From assembly GCF_002000055.1 (NCBI RefSeq), contig NZ_MVBD01000004.1, positions 248,001 to 312,000 on the forward strand: a stretch of 64,000 nucleotides of DNA. The letters are read 5' to 3'. The notes below the pieces were generated by a model. The model worked only from the letters and a program-made list of their open reading frames with translations, was not told the DNA's origin and ran no database searches. How positions within the stretch are numbered: position 1 is the first letter of the stretch; every line of letters begins with the position of its first letter. The DNA comes from Marinicella sediminis. Its GTDB lineage: Bacteria; Pseudomonadota; Gammaproteobacteria; Xanthomonadales; Marinicellaceae. The position numbers were made by a program, and so were the translations under genes. This document shows positions 39,188 through 47,901 of the stretch, piece by piece.

Positions 39188-39212
39188 AAAAGCCGGGGAA
39201 TTCCCGGCTTTT
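39188..39212 (-). terminator. Rho-independent terminator between the two DsbA genes
   Basis: On the minus strand AAAAGCCGGG, a five-base loop, CCCGGCTTTT, then more T residues. It lies between the lipoprotein-type DsbA gene and the second dsbA. Confidence 0.92.
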
Positions 39213-39232
39213 GATAACGCTTGGGGCCAAAT

Positions 39233-40006
39233 TTACTTCCTGATGCCCATGTTCTCAGCTTCCATGTCAACCAGATACAAAGTCACATCAAGCACTTCGT
39301 CACGGGTGCGGAATACTTTATTGTTGGGTTTGTATTTACCGTGAGTTACCAGGGTTGGGGTTGATGAGACACCCATCGCCTGCATCATTTGCATGCCTTT
39401 ACGGATCTGTCCATCAATCATGAAAGAGTTGGCTGTAGAAAGAAACTCATCTTTATCAACGCCAAACGAACTGGAAACCCAGTTGGCAATGTCTTCAATG
39501 CTGCGCAATTGTTTGCGGTGCTGATGAATGGCTGCAAACAGTGCTGCATGAGCCTGGTCAACCAAATCCATGGCTTCGAAAGTGTAATAGGCCTGAGCGA
39601 ACGGTTTCCATTGCGGATAAAATACCACAGGAATTCGCACCACTTTGCCATGTTCAGGCATGTCATGTTCCAGCTTCTTCATATATGGCTCAAAAGAGGC
39701 ACAATGTTGACACATGTAGCTGAAAAACTCATACACCAGTACTTCATCTTCACTTTTGGTGTCCCAGGCAGGATTAATCACTGAGTAATGTATGCCTGGC
39801 TGAAAGTCCACAGCTTCAGCAACTTCTTCAACCACTGATTCTACTGAAGACTCAACGGCTTCTGCAACTTCACTTGCTTGCTCAACAACCGCCTCTACTT
39901 CTGCGGCTGCTTCTTTCTTAACGGCTTCTTTGACATCTGCATGGTCATTGGCCTGAGAACAACCCCAGAACAGTACTACTGACAGAATCAATAAAACTTT
40001 ATTCAT
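39233..40006 (-). CDS. DsbA-like lipoprotein with Ala/Glu-rich linker (CQHC active site)
   Basis: A 257-residue DsbA paralogue. The N-terminus LLILSVVLFWGCSQAND resembles a lipoprotein signal with Cys16 as the acceptor, although FWGC is an unusual lipobox. An Ala/Glu/Val-rich stretch (about 24-65) probably forms a helical linker. The thioredoxin-fold domain starts near 68, with the site CQHC in FFSYMCQHCASFEP and cis-Pro in GVSSTPTLVTHGKY. A membrane-anchored thiol oxidase is inferred. GAGGAGAT precedes the ATG. Confidence 0.88.
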   Translation of the reverse strand: MNKVLLILSVVLFWGCSQANDHADVKEAVKKEAAAEVEAVVEQASEVAEAVESSVESVVEEVAEAVDFQPGIHYSVINPAWDTKSEDEVLVYEFFSYMCQHCASFEPYMKKLEHDMPEHGKVVRIPVVFYPQWKPFAQAYYTFEAMDLVDQAHAALFAAIHQHRKQLRSIEDIANWVSSSFGVDKDEFLSTANSFMIDGQIRKGMQMMQAMGVSSTPTLVTHGKYKPNNKVFRTRDEVLDVTLYLVDMEAENMGIRK

Positions 40007-40062
40007 AATATCTCCTCGTAAACGTGGGTAATTGGACTGATTAAGAACTCAAAAGTTTCTGC

Positions 40063-40689
40063 TTATTGAGAGCCTTTCAGACCCTGTATGTAACTGGAAA
40101 CAGCGTCGATTTCCTCTTCAGTCATGTATTGTGCCACACCTGCCATCACCTGGCCGTTGACATCGTCTTTATTTTCCAGTACGCGACCGGCCTTATAGGC
40201 CCGCAGTTGCAATGCTGTGTAAGCCGCATGTTGATTAGCCAGAACCGGATAACCTGAAACCGGATTGCCCTGACCTGTGGGACCATGACATGACATGCAG
40301 GCAGGAATAGCACGATCCTGATTGCCGCCCTGATAAATTGATTTACCCAATTCCACCAATGCTGGATCAGCAGCTTTCATGGTCAGGGGTTGACTGGCAA
40401 AATAAGCTGCCAAATCGGCCATATCCTGCTCAGACAGGTTGGCAGACATGGGTGCCATCAAGGCATTTTCTCTGGCACCACTTTTGAATAATTGTAATTG
40501 ACGCACGAGGTAATCTTCATGCTGACCTGCCAGTGATGGCCAGATGGGATTGACGCTGTTACCATCAGCACCATGGCAAGCGGTGCAGGTACCAGACAAA
40601 GCCTTGCCTTTTTCAGCGTCTCCAGCGATAACCTGGACTGATAACAGCAACATGGCTGGAATAAGAACTCTGAGCATATTTCGTTTCAT
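40063..40689 (-). CDS. Diheme cytochrome c4
   Basis: A 208-residue periplasmic cytochrome with signal peptide (cleavage near QVIAG). Two c-type heme sites, CTACHG and CMSCHG, lie in two similar halves. Downstream Met residues (ALMAPMSANLS, GQVMAGVAQYM) are probable axial ligands. Cytochrome c4 donates electrons to terminal oxidases. It is upstream of the two DsbA genes on the same strand and divergent from engB. A minus-strand TATAAT lies at 40728-40733. Confidence 0.94.
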   Translation of the reverse strand: MKRNMLRVLIPAMLLLSVQVIAGDAEKGKALSGTCTACHGADGNSVNPIWPSLAGQHEDYLVRQLQLFKSGARENALMAPMSANLSEQDMADLAAYFASQPLTMKAADPALVELGKSIYQGGNQDRAIPACMSCHGPTGQGNPVSGYPVLANQHAAYTALQLRAYKAGRVLENKDDVNGQVMAGVAQYMTEEEIDAVSSYIQGLKGSQ

Positions 40690-40727
40690 AAAAACCCCTA
40701 ATGGTTTGGTTTCTTCAAAAACGCAGT

Positions 40728-40733
40728 ATTATA
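40728..40733 (-). promoter_or_regulatory. Possible -10 element of cytochrome c4
   Basis: TATAAT on the minus strand, 39 bases before the start codon. No good -35 is visible at 17 bases, so this remains tentative. Confidence 0.3.
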
Positions 40734-40811
40734 GCGTAATCACCTGTGTCTAACATATCAAATTTTGCTCATCTCATTTAAAATACAGGCTTTTTATCCG
40801 GCCACTGTTGC

Positions 40812-41414
40812 ATGTCAAACCTGTTCAAACATTGTGAGTTTTTAATCAGTGCTTACAAAATCGATCAATTACCTCCAGATGAAGGCATGGAAATTGCATT
40901 TGCCGGCCGTTCAAACGCTGGCAAATCAACCACCATCAATGCCTTAACCAACCACAAAGGACTGGCCAAAGTCAGCAAAACGCCAGGGCGTACTCAATTG
41001 TTTAACTGCTTTGAATTCATGCCGAATAAGCGGTTGGTCGATTTACCGGGGTATGGATATGCCAAAGTACCGGTGAAAATGAAAAAACACTGGGAAAAAG
41101 AAATTGACCAATACCTGATGAAACGCGAAAGCCTGATTGGTGTGGTCATCATCATGGATATCAGGCACCCGATGAAACAGTTTGATGAACAAATGCTGCA
41201 TTGGGCTCATGAGTCCGGGCTGCATTCCCACGTGTTGTTGAATAAAGCCGACAAACTCAACAACAATGACACCAAAAAAACCCTGATGAAAGTCTCTGCA
41301 GCCATCAGCAAGATCAGCGCCTCAACCACCTGCCAGGTCTTTTCAGCCTTACGTAAAACCGGTGCCGCAGAGCTCTCCGGCATCATCACACCCTGGTTCA
41401 CAGAACAGTCATGA
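40812..41414 (+). CDS. engB: Ribosome biogenesis GTPase EngB (YihA/YsxC)
   Basis: A 200-residue GTPase required for 50S assembly. Motifs are GRSNAGKSTTINAL (G1), TPGRTQLFNCF (G2 area), DLPGYGYAKVP (G3), LNKADKLN (G4) and FSALRKTG (G5 area). The gene is divergent from cytochrome c4, a conserved arrangement. Its stop overlaps the start of the next gene by four bases. Confidence 0.96.
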   Translation: MSNLFKHCEFLISAYKIDQLPPDEGMEIAFAGRSNAGKSTTINALTNHKGLAKVSKTPGRTQLFNCFEFMPNKRLVDLPGYGYAKVPVKMKKHWEKEIDQYLMKRESLIGVVIIMDIRHPMKQFDEQMLHWAHESGLHSHVLLNKADKLNNNDTKKTLMKVSAAISKISASTTCQVFSALRKTGAAELSGIITPWFTEQS

Positions 41415-42514
41415 ATTACCAACACCGTTGTGACGGCATGCTGACCCTTGAATGCCAAAGCCCGATCAAACAAACCTGGAATAAACATAACAGCAGTGAA
41501 CTGACCCATCAGGTGGCCCGTGACCTGCATGCGGTGTTGGGCATCAAAGGACAGACTGCTTTGGTTTTTCTGGGTGCCGCCTTCACCTCAGAACAATTGT
41601 TACAACCGGGCTTTCCCATTCAACAAAACCTCACCCGCTATGCCAGCGCGGCTTTTCAGGGCGAGTCACAGGTCGATCAGGTGTTATCTGTTGGCGCCAG
41701 TGATGACAACATGCCAGCTGGTTTGCAACCCATACCAGCCGAACAGCAGTTGTATCACCTGCCATTTTGTCTGTATACCGATGATGAGCAACTGGCCACC
41801 ACTTTCGAACAACAGCTGATGCACAAAGGCATGGTTTCACCGCCCACTTATGAATTACTTTGTGGACAAACGGGGGTGGTGATCAGTCATGCCAACTACA
41901 TGACCTACCTTGATTTGGTGGCCATGATGCACAATCATTTTCAACAACTGGGATTGAGCCACCTGTGGGAAATCATTGAGATGAGTCTGGTCAACAACGA
42001 ACCCAAAACCGCGGTGAGCACAGATACTGGCAATCACTTCTATCTGATTGATCATTTGTTATTCACTCCCAGCTTTTCCTGGTCTCAATGGCACCAACTG
42101 AAACCTGAAAGCGACCCTGAATCTTACATCAATTGGTTGATGGCACAACGCCTCTCAATCGGTGCATTTTCCAGCCACGGCCTGGACGTCAGACCGTTCA
42201 AAGCCAGCCAATGGCCGATCAGCTCACAAAAAATCTGCCTGGGCTCTTTCGAACAAAGCCACATCCGTGACAGTTGGTGGTTTGAAGATCTGCCGACACA
42301 AGACACTCACCCTGCTGCAGTGGTTTACCACCAACATCCACAAGCTGGCGTGGTGGCCATCAGTCATCAGATCGAGCCACAAACTGTACGGGTTTATTAC
42401 CCCATCAAACCATTGGGCATCAAGGCCATTGAAGCTCATTTATCGAATCAAACCGCCCGGAAAATGGCCACTGAAAACAGTGACTGGGGCCACAGCGCAT
42501 CCTGGATAGCATGA
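41411..42514 (+). CDS. Uncharacterised protein between engB and uvrD
   Basis: A 367-residue protein that I do not recognise. It has no signal peptide, no clear membrane segment, and no obvious nucleotide or metal motif. It contains several Trp/His-rich stretches (FSWSQWHQL, DSWWFEDLP). It overlaps engB upstream and the helicase gene downstream, each by four bases (ATGA), so three products are translationally coupled. That context could suggest a link with ribosome assembly or DNA repair, but function is unknown. Confidence 0.72.
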   Translation: MNYQHRCDGMLTLECQSPIKQTWNKHNSSELTHQVARDLHAVLGIKGQTALVFLGAAFTSEQLLQPGFPIQQNLTRYASAAFQGESQVDQVLSVGASDDNMPAGLQPIPAEQQLYHLPFCLYTDDEQLATTFEQQLMHKGMVSPPTYELLCGQTGVVISHANYMTYLDLVAMMHNHFQQLGLSHLWEIIEMSLVNNEPKTAVSTDTGNHFYLIDHLLFTPSFSWSQWHQLKPESDPESYINWLMAQRLSIGAFSSHGLDVRPFKASQWPISSQKICLGSFEQSHIRDSWWFEDLPTQDTHPAAVVYHQHPQAGVVAISHQIEPQTVRVYYPIKPLGIKAIEAHLSNQTARKMATENSDWGHSASWIA

Positions 42515-44697
42515 CACTGAATACCGAAGACATCCTGAAAAACCTCAATGAAAATCAAGCAGCAGCAGTCACCACAGACGCTCAGCATGCGTTGGTGCTG
42601 GCCGGTGCCGGCAGCGGCAAAACCCGGGTTCTGGTGCATCGGATCGCCTGGCTGATTTCCGCTGAATTTGTTTCTCCTTACAGCATCCTCGCGGTCACAT
42701 TTACCAACAAAGCCGCTGCCGAAATGCGCAACCGCATCGCCTTCATGCTCAAACGTGAAATCAGGGACATGTGGATTGGTACCTTTCATGGCATCGCTCT
42801 GAAGTTGTTGCAGATCAACACCGAAGCGGCCGGCTTGCCAAAAAACTTTCAGATTATTGACTCTGACGATCAATACCGCCTGATCCGCCGTTGCCTCAGC
42901 GATTTGGAGCTGGATGAAAAACAATGGCCACCGCGCACGGTACAGGCATTCATCAATGACCAGAAAAATGATGGTTTGCGGGCACATGAAGTTGAAGATT
43001 ACGGCGATTACAACAATCAGACGCTGATTAAAGTGTTTGCCCATTACGACGATCATTGCCAACGTGCAGGTCTGGTGGACTTTTCTGAAATGCTGTTACG
43101 GGCGCATGAATTGTTACTCAACGACGAGGATGTTTTAAAAAAATACCGGCAACGCTTCTCCCACATCCTGGTTGATGAGTTCCAGGACACCAATGCCATA
43201 CAGTCTGCATTCATTCAATTGTTGGCCGGACAGCACAACAAAGTGCTGGTGGTGGGTGATGATGACCAGTCGATTTATGCCTGGCGCGGCGCCAAAGTGG
43301 ATCACATCCTTGATTTCCAAAGTTTGTATGCCAACACCGCCATGTATAAGCTGGAACAAAACTACCGGTCAACGCAAAACATCCTCGATGCCGCCAATGG
43401 GGTAATTGCGAACAACAAAAAGCGCCTGGGTAAAAACCTGTGGTCAGCTCAGGAAAAGGGAGAACCCCTGGGTGTGTATGGCGCACATTCAGAGTTCGAT
43501 GAAGCCTTTTTTGTTGGTGAAAAAATCGACAGCCTGTTGGCTGAAACCACCAGTGCCGATGACATTGCCATCCTCTATCGCTCCAATGCCCAGTCCAGGT
43601 TACTTGAAGAAGCCTTGCTTAAACGCAGTATCCCATATCAGATCTATGGTGGGCTGCGGTTTTTTGAACGACTGGAGATCAAAGACGTACTGGCATATTC
43701 CAGGCTGGTCAACAACCGCCATGATGACATTGGCTTTGAACGGGTGATCAATACCCCGACCCGTGGCATTGGCCTGCAAACAGTCAACCTGATTCGCAAC
43801 TATGCACAAATGCAACAAACCAGTCTGTGGGAAGCGGGTCAACAATTGATCAAAGACAACAAGCTCAGTACCCGGGCAGCCACATCATTGGCTTCATTTG
43901 TCAATCTGATCGACGAATTGGAAAGCAACAACCAGGACCAGTCACTGGCCCAGTTGTTTGCTGACATCATCGAACGCACCGCACTGAAAGACCACTACCT
44001 CAAAGAGCCACCGGAAAAAGCCCAGACCCGACTGGAAAATCTTGATGAATTGATCAATGCGGCAGAAATGTTTGAAATCAGCGATGAAGACCTGGCCCTG
44101 GGATTGACGCCACTGGCGGCCTTTCTGGCACAAGTCAGTCTGGATGCCGGCGACACCACACAGGTCAATGAACCACATGTGCAGCTGATGACCTTGCATG
44201 CGGCCAAAGGCCTTGAGTTCCCAGTGGTTTTCATTGTGGGTCTGGAACAAGGTTTGTTTCCCCATCAGAACTCCATGGAGGATTTCAACAAACTTCAGGA
44301 AGAACGGCGCCTGGCCTATGTGGGCATCACCCGGGCAGAAAAACAACTGTTCCTCAGTTATGCCACCTCCAGGCGCATGCGCGGTAAAATCAATGCCTGT
44401 CAACCTTCACAGTTTCTCAGAGAAATACCCAAAGAACTGATCAGTCAGCTGCGTGGGAACATCCACCCCAGTACCGCCTACTCATCTGGCCAATCGGTCA
44501 CCACCCCATATCAGCGACAAACCACCCAAAGTGACTCACCCTATCAACTGGGTATGAATGTCCGTCACAAAAGTTTTGGCGAAGGCGTGATCACTGACAT
44601 GAGTGGCAAAGGCGATTACCTGCAAGTGCTGGTACAGTTCAACGACGTTGGCCCCAAAGTGCTGGCAGTGAAATTTGCTCAACTGGACATTATTTAA
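42511..44697 (+). CDS. UvrD/Rep-family 3'-5' DNA helicase
   Basis: A 728-residue superfamily 1A helicase. The motifs are AGAGSGKTRVLVHRIAWL (I), FTNKAAAEMRNRI (Ia), LVDEFQDTN (II), GDDDQSIYAWRGAK (III), EQNYRSTQNIL (IV), VQLMTLHAAKGLEFPVVF (V) and YVGITRAEKQLFLS (VI). The C-terminal tail ends with a KFGEGVI-like FGEGVITDM segment, as in UvrD. UvrD works in mismatch and excision repair. Length fits UvrD (about 720). Its start overlaps the upstream unknown gene. Confidence 0.95.
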   Translation: MTLNTEDILKNLNENQAAAVTTDAQHALVLAGAGSGKTRVLVHRIAWLISAEFVSPYSILAVTFTNKAAAEMRNRIAFMLKREIRDMWIGTFHGIALKLLQINTEAAGLPKNFQIIDSDDQYRLIRRCLSDLELDEKQWPPRTVQAFINDQKNDGLRAHEVEDYGDYNNQTLIKVFAHYDDHCQRAGLVDFSEMLLRAHELLLNDEDVLKKYRQRFSHILVDEFQDTNAIQSAFIQLLAGQHNKVLVVGDDDQSIYAWRGAKVDHILDFQSLYANTAMYKLEQNYRSTQNILDAANGVIANNKKRLGKNLWSAQEKGEPLGVYGAHSEFDEAFFVGEKIDSLLAETTSADDIAILYRSNAQSRLLEEALLKRSIPYQIYGGLRFFERLEIKDVLAYSRLVNNRHDDIGFERVINTPTRGIGLQTVNLIRNYAQMQQTSLWEAGQQLIKDNKLSTRAATSLASFVNLIDELESNNQDQSLAQLFADIIERTALKDHYLKEPPEKAQTRLENLDELINAAEMFEISDEDLALGLTPLAAFLAQVSLDAGDTTQVNEPHVQLMTLHAAKGLEFPVVFIVGLEQGLFPHQNSMEDFNKLQEERRLAYVGITRAEKQLFLSYATSRRMRGKINACQPSQFLREIPKELISQLRGNIHPSTAYSSGQSVTTPYQRQTTQSDSPYQLGMNVRHKSFGEGVITDMSGKGDYLQVLVQFNDVGPKVLAVKFAQLDII

Positions 44698-44748
44698 CAC
44701 TTAAAAGTAAGTTGCTATGAAAACAGAAACCATCTCATATCCATTTAT

Positions 44749-46239
44749 TCAGTTCTGACCCGCCAAAGTCACCCGGCCTTTGTGTCTGTGAATGTTGCCA
44801 TACTGAGCAAGTAATCCCTCTCCTGCGGCTGCATTGGTGAACTGCTGTGCTGAAAACCCGGTGACCGGTAAGCCCAGGTACCCGGTCCCAGAACTGGGAT
44901 TCAATACATGATGCCCAACATCAAAGGTCAATCTGGCCCAGCCGTTTTCAGTGGCATGACTCAATGACGGACCACCCATCAGGATGTTTTTTTCCGCCCC
45001 CAGAATGTCACTGATGCTACTGGGTGTACCTGGTTGTGGCAACCTGAAGGTCAAGACGTTGGTGGCATAACACAATTCAGGTGCGGGAGGCCGGGGTGGA
45101 CAAGTGACTCCGCCACAAGTAAACGGCGGATCTTTTTGTGCTTCTCGGTCCCAGATACCAAGCTCGAATTCATCGCAGGACTGCAAGCCGTTCCAGCGCT
45201 GGGTAAAGGGTGTCGGATTCTGTGAATTATTGACATTCACGTGGTGGTGCTTGGTCGGAAAAGTGACCACCCATTCAGTCTTACCTGCGACAATACTGTC
45301 CAGGGCATATTCATTGATGACTTCAGTGTGCATCAACACCGCCGAAACGGCCTGAAAACCAGAGTCCCATTCAGAAATGGCCAATCGGCCGTCGTCCAAA
45401 AGGACCCTGGATTCCGTTGAGCCTGAACCCAAGTCCGGTAGTGCAGATCCAGGTGATGAGTGAATGCCCTGCTGATCCCAGAAATGATCAATGGCAATCG
45501 CATCATAGGACATGGACAAGCCTTCAGCCACATTGACAATAAAGGCCGTACCCTGTAAGCCTCCGGTGGGTTCACTGAGCGGATCAAAATCCCATTCATC
45601 ATCATCCCAACTGGCTTGCAGGGCAAAACAAGCGGCTGGTTCTCCCGTACTGTTGTGTGTTGCATGGGCTGCTGCCTCTCCGGTTAAAACACCCATTTCG
45701 ATCACTTCAAAATAACCGTGACGGGCCCGGCTCATTGATTTGTTACTGAACACCAGATCCTGTTCGATTTCAAAAGGCAGAAACTCCTGACTGAATTTGT
45801 GCAAATAAGGTGCGCAACTGGCATCAGCTGACGCATGAAGTCCGCTGTCTTCTCCCACATGTCCCTGAAATGTCGATGTGGTTGGCCCCATGATACCGGT
45901 CCACACGTCAAAAGCTGACAGATAGACATCAAATGACAACACCCGAAGACCCGCGTCCCCTTCCCTGAAAGTCAGCTTGATGGCCTTCGGCTGGTCCGTG
46001 GTGTTAACCACAGTATAAGCCGTATTGAGGTTATTGTTCACGGTGTAATACGGAAAAATCAACACCTGACCCCGGTCATTGGTGCTCAGTTGGACAGCAG
46101 ACACCAGGGAAGACAGCATCAGCAGAAATAACAATGCAGGCAGATACCTGAAGCTCAAACGGCTCTGCAGTGACTGACTAAATATTGATTGACCTGTTGA
46201 TAACACAACATCACAATTGATTAAATATTTCTTCATCAT
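44749..46239 (-). CDS. Secreted paralogue array member 1 (subfamily A), function unknown
   Basis: A 496-residue exported protein, the last gene of a four-gene array in transcription order. It has a long N-terminal region with a hydrophobic segment (about 30-48, LPALLFLLMLSSLVSA). The mature part begins VQLSTNDRGQVLIFPYYTVNN, followed by VVNTTDQPKAIK and VYLSAFDVWTG. Further conserved blocks are SYDAIAIDHFW, WVVTFPTKHHH and NGWARLTFDV, then FTNAAAGEGLLAQYGN at the end. A Pro-rich, Cys-containing segment (CPPRPPAPELC) lies near 385-395. It has no anchor. The ATG overlaps the stop of the next gene upstream, with GGAGG just before. Function unknown. Confidence 0.85.
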   Translation of the reverse strand: MMKKYLINCDVVLSTGQSIFSQSLQSRLSFRYLPALLFLLMLSSLVSAVQLSTNDRGQVLIFPYYTVNNNLNTAYTVVNTTDQPKAIKLTFREGDAGLRVLSFDVYLSAFDVWTGIMGPTTSTFQGHVGEDSGLHASADASCAPYLHKFSQEFLPFEIEQDLVFSNKSMSRARHGYFEVIEMGVLTGEAAAHATHNSTGEPAACFALQASWDDDEWDFDPLSEPTGGLQGTAFIVNVAEGLSMSYDAIAIDHFWDQQGIHSSPGSALPDLGSGSTESRVLLDDGRLAISEWDSGFQAVSAVLMHTEVINEYALDSIVAGKTEWVVTFPTKHHHVNVNNSQNPTPFTQRWNGLQSCDEFELGIWDREAQKDPPFTCGGVTCPPRPPAPELCYATNVLTFRLPQPGTPSSISDILGAEKNILMGGPSLSHATENGWARLTFDVGHHVLNPSSGTGYLGLPVTGFSAQQFTNAAAGEGLLAQYGNIHRHKGRVTLAGQN

Positions 46240-47639
46240 AATTCCTCCGTGACCACAACCTGTCCCTGGTGTTTAAATAAATTACCATACTGAGCCAATA
46301 ATCCCTGTGCAGCACTGCCATTGGTGAATTGTTGCACTGCAAATCCGGTGGCAGGCAAGCCCCTGAATCCGACTCCTGACAAGGGCGTCATAAGCATCCC
46401 CTCACCATAGAAAGATAACTTACCCCAGCCATTTTCAGTCTTGCGAAAATCGTCATAACCCAACACCAGTGACAAGTTATCGGATTGCAACACCGGAGTT
46501 GTGGGACCCGGCTGTTCACCGGGTAATAAAAGTTCAATCACATTACCTGAATAACAAAACTCAGGTACTGCCGGTCTGGGTGGCGGTGGATCCAAACAAC
46601 AGGAATTGTTCACAAAAGCCATCTCCGCACGATCGTAAAGCATGGCCTGATAAACGTCACATGACTGTGCACCATCCCAGATGGTCCCAAAAGGAGCCAC
46701 TGCTTCACCAACCTGATTCACATGAAATGACTTGGTCGGAAAGCTCACCACCCAGTCGGTTTTGCCATCAATGATGGCATCACGGGAATACTCATTGACC
46801 AATTCAGCTTTCATCAACACCGCTGAGACTGCCTCATAACCATTGGCCCACTCAGAAATCGCCAGGGTACCGTCGGACAGCAACACCCGTGATTCGGTTG
46901 AGCCACTATTCAGATCCGGCGTCAACAAGCCGGGTTCTGTCAAATCACCAGCCTGCGCCCAGAAGTTCTGCAATGCCAGGGCATCGTATGACAAGGACAA
47001 ACCCTCACCCACATTAACCAGAAAAGCAGACCCGGTTAAACCGCCACCCGGAGCAGCCCATGGGTCCAATAACCATTCACCAACATTCCAGGTGTTTTGA
47101 ATGGCCGCACAATTGGCTGGGACGCCGATCGGTCCATGGTCAACAAAGCCCGCTGCATCACCAGTGAGCGTTGCCATTTCTATGGCCAGAAAATAGCCCT
47201 CTCTGGCCCTGGCCAGGCTGCGGTTGGCCGGGTTCAGGTCTTCATCAATCACATAAGGTAAAAATTCCTGGCCCGCTTTGTTCAGGAATGGCGCACATGA
47301 AGTATCGGCTGACACATGAATGGCACTGGGCTCATTCACATGACCGGGAATGCTTGATACATAAGGAACCAGGGCTGCACTCCACACATCATAGGATGAC
47401 AAATACACCTGGTAAGTGAGCACATCCAGACCCACATCTGCTTCATGAAAACTGATTTTGATGGCTTTGGGCTGGTCTGTGGTGTTGACCACAGAGTACA
47501 GGGTATTCAGGCCATTGTTCACTGTGTAATACGGAAAAATCAACACCTCTCCCAGGCCATTGGGGTTCAACTGAACAGCAGTCGAAGGGTGTGACCATGC
47601 CAGCATCAGCGCAGTCATTATCGGGATTCGTTTATTCAT
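46236..47639 (-). CDS. Secreted paralogue array member 2 (subfamily B), function unknown
   Basis: About 467 residues from the ATG at 47639, which has AAGGAG upstream; the frame extends to a TTG at 47648. Signal peptide cleavage is likely near HPSTA. It shares the common blocks of the array (FPYYTVNN, VVNTTDQPKAIK, FPTK, FTNGSAAQGLLAQYGN). It differs from members 1 and 3 in subfamily-specific segments: DEDLNPANRSLARA, GFVDHG and a Cys-Cys-x-Asp-Pro-Pro segment (SCCLDPPPPRPAVPEFC). It is most similar to member 4. Its stop overlaps the start of member 1. Function unknown. Confidence 0.85.
   Translation of the reverse strand: MNKRIPIMTALMLAWSHPSTAVQLNPNGLGEVLIFPYYTVNNGLNTLYSVVNTTDQPKAIKISFHEADVGLDVLTYQVYLSSYDVWSAALVPYVSSIPGHVNEPSAIHVSADTSCAPFLNKAGQEFLPYVIDEDLNPANRSLARAREGYFLAIEMATLTGDAAGFVDHGPIGVPANCAAIQNTWNVGEWLLDPWAAPGGGLTGSAFLVNVGEGLSLSYDALALQNFWAQAGDLTEPGLLTPDLNSGSTESRVLLSDGTLAISEWANGYEAVSAVLMKAELVNEYSRDAIIDGKTDWVVSFPTKSFHVNQVGEAVAPFGTIWDGAQSCDVYQAMLYDRAEMAFVNNSCCLDPPPPRPAVPEFCYSGNVIELLLPGEQPGPTTPVLQSDNLSLVLGYDDFRKTENGWGKLSFYGEGMLMTPLSGVGFRGLPATGFAVQQFTNGSAAQGLLAQYGNLFKHQGQVVVTEEL
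47204..47237 (-). repeat. 34-base segment identical in paralogues 2 and 4
   Basis: The bases at 47204-47237 equal those at 50315-50348. This is the NPANRSLARA-coding region of the two subfamily B genes. Confidence 0.85.
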
Positions 47640-47862
47640 TAACAACACTCCTTTTCATAAAATTGATGGCAGGACCACCAGAAGTAAACACCTGCCAACT
47701 CTGGCCAGCCCTGTTTTTACGGACATCCGGAATGACGTTCAGTCCCACCATCCAACGATTGTCATTTGCTGACTTTATGGCCAACCCAATTAAAAACTTG
47801 TTCAGATTCCTCTTCAATGAGGGAATCATCTGGGAACCTCGGCCTCCGGTCCAGTCCCGACT

Positions 47863-47890
47863 ATGACGGCTGTATCGATACAACCGTCAT
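47863..47890 (-). other. Strand-specific RNA hairpin between paralogues 3 and 2
   Basis: A 28-base near-palindrome 11 bases after the stop of paralogue 3. On the plus strand one C/A mismatch breaks it. In minus-strand RNA that position is a G-U pair, so the stem is complete in the operon's own transcript. No T-run follows, so it does not look like a simple terminator. Confidence 0.6.
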
Positions 47891-47901
47891 GCCGTACACA
47901 T

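Noticed and set aside
47632..47883. 83-codon minus-strand frame in the spacer between paralogues 3 and 2
   Set aside because: It starts with TTG, has no ribosome site and no similarity to the array; it overlaps the hairpin.
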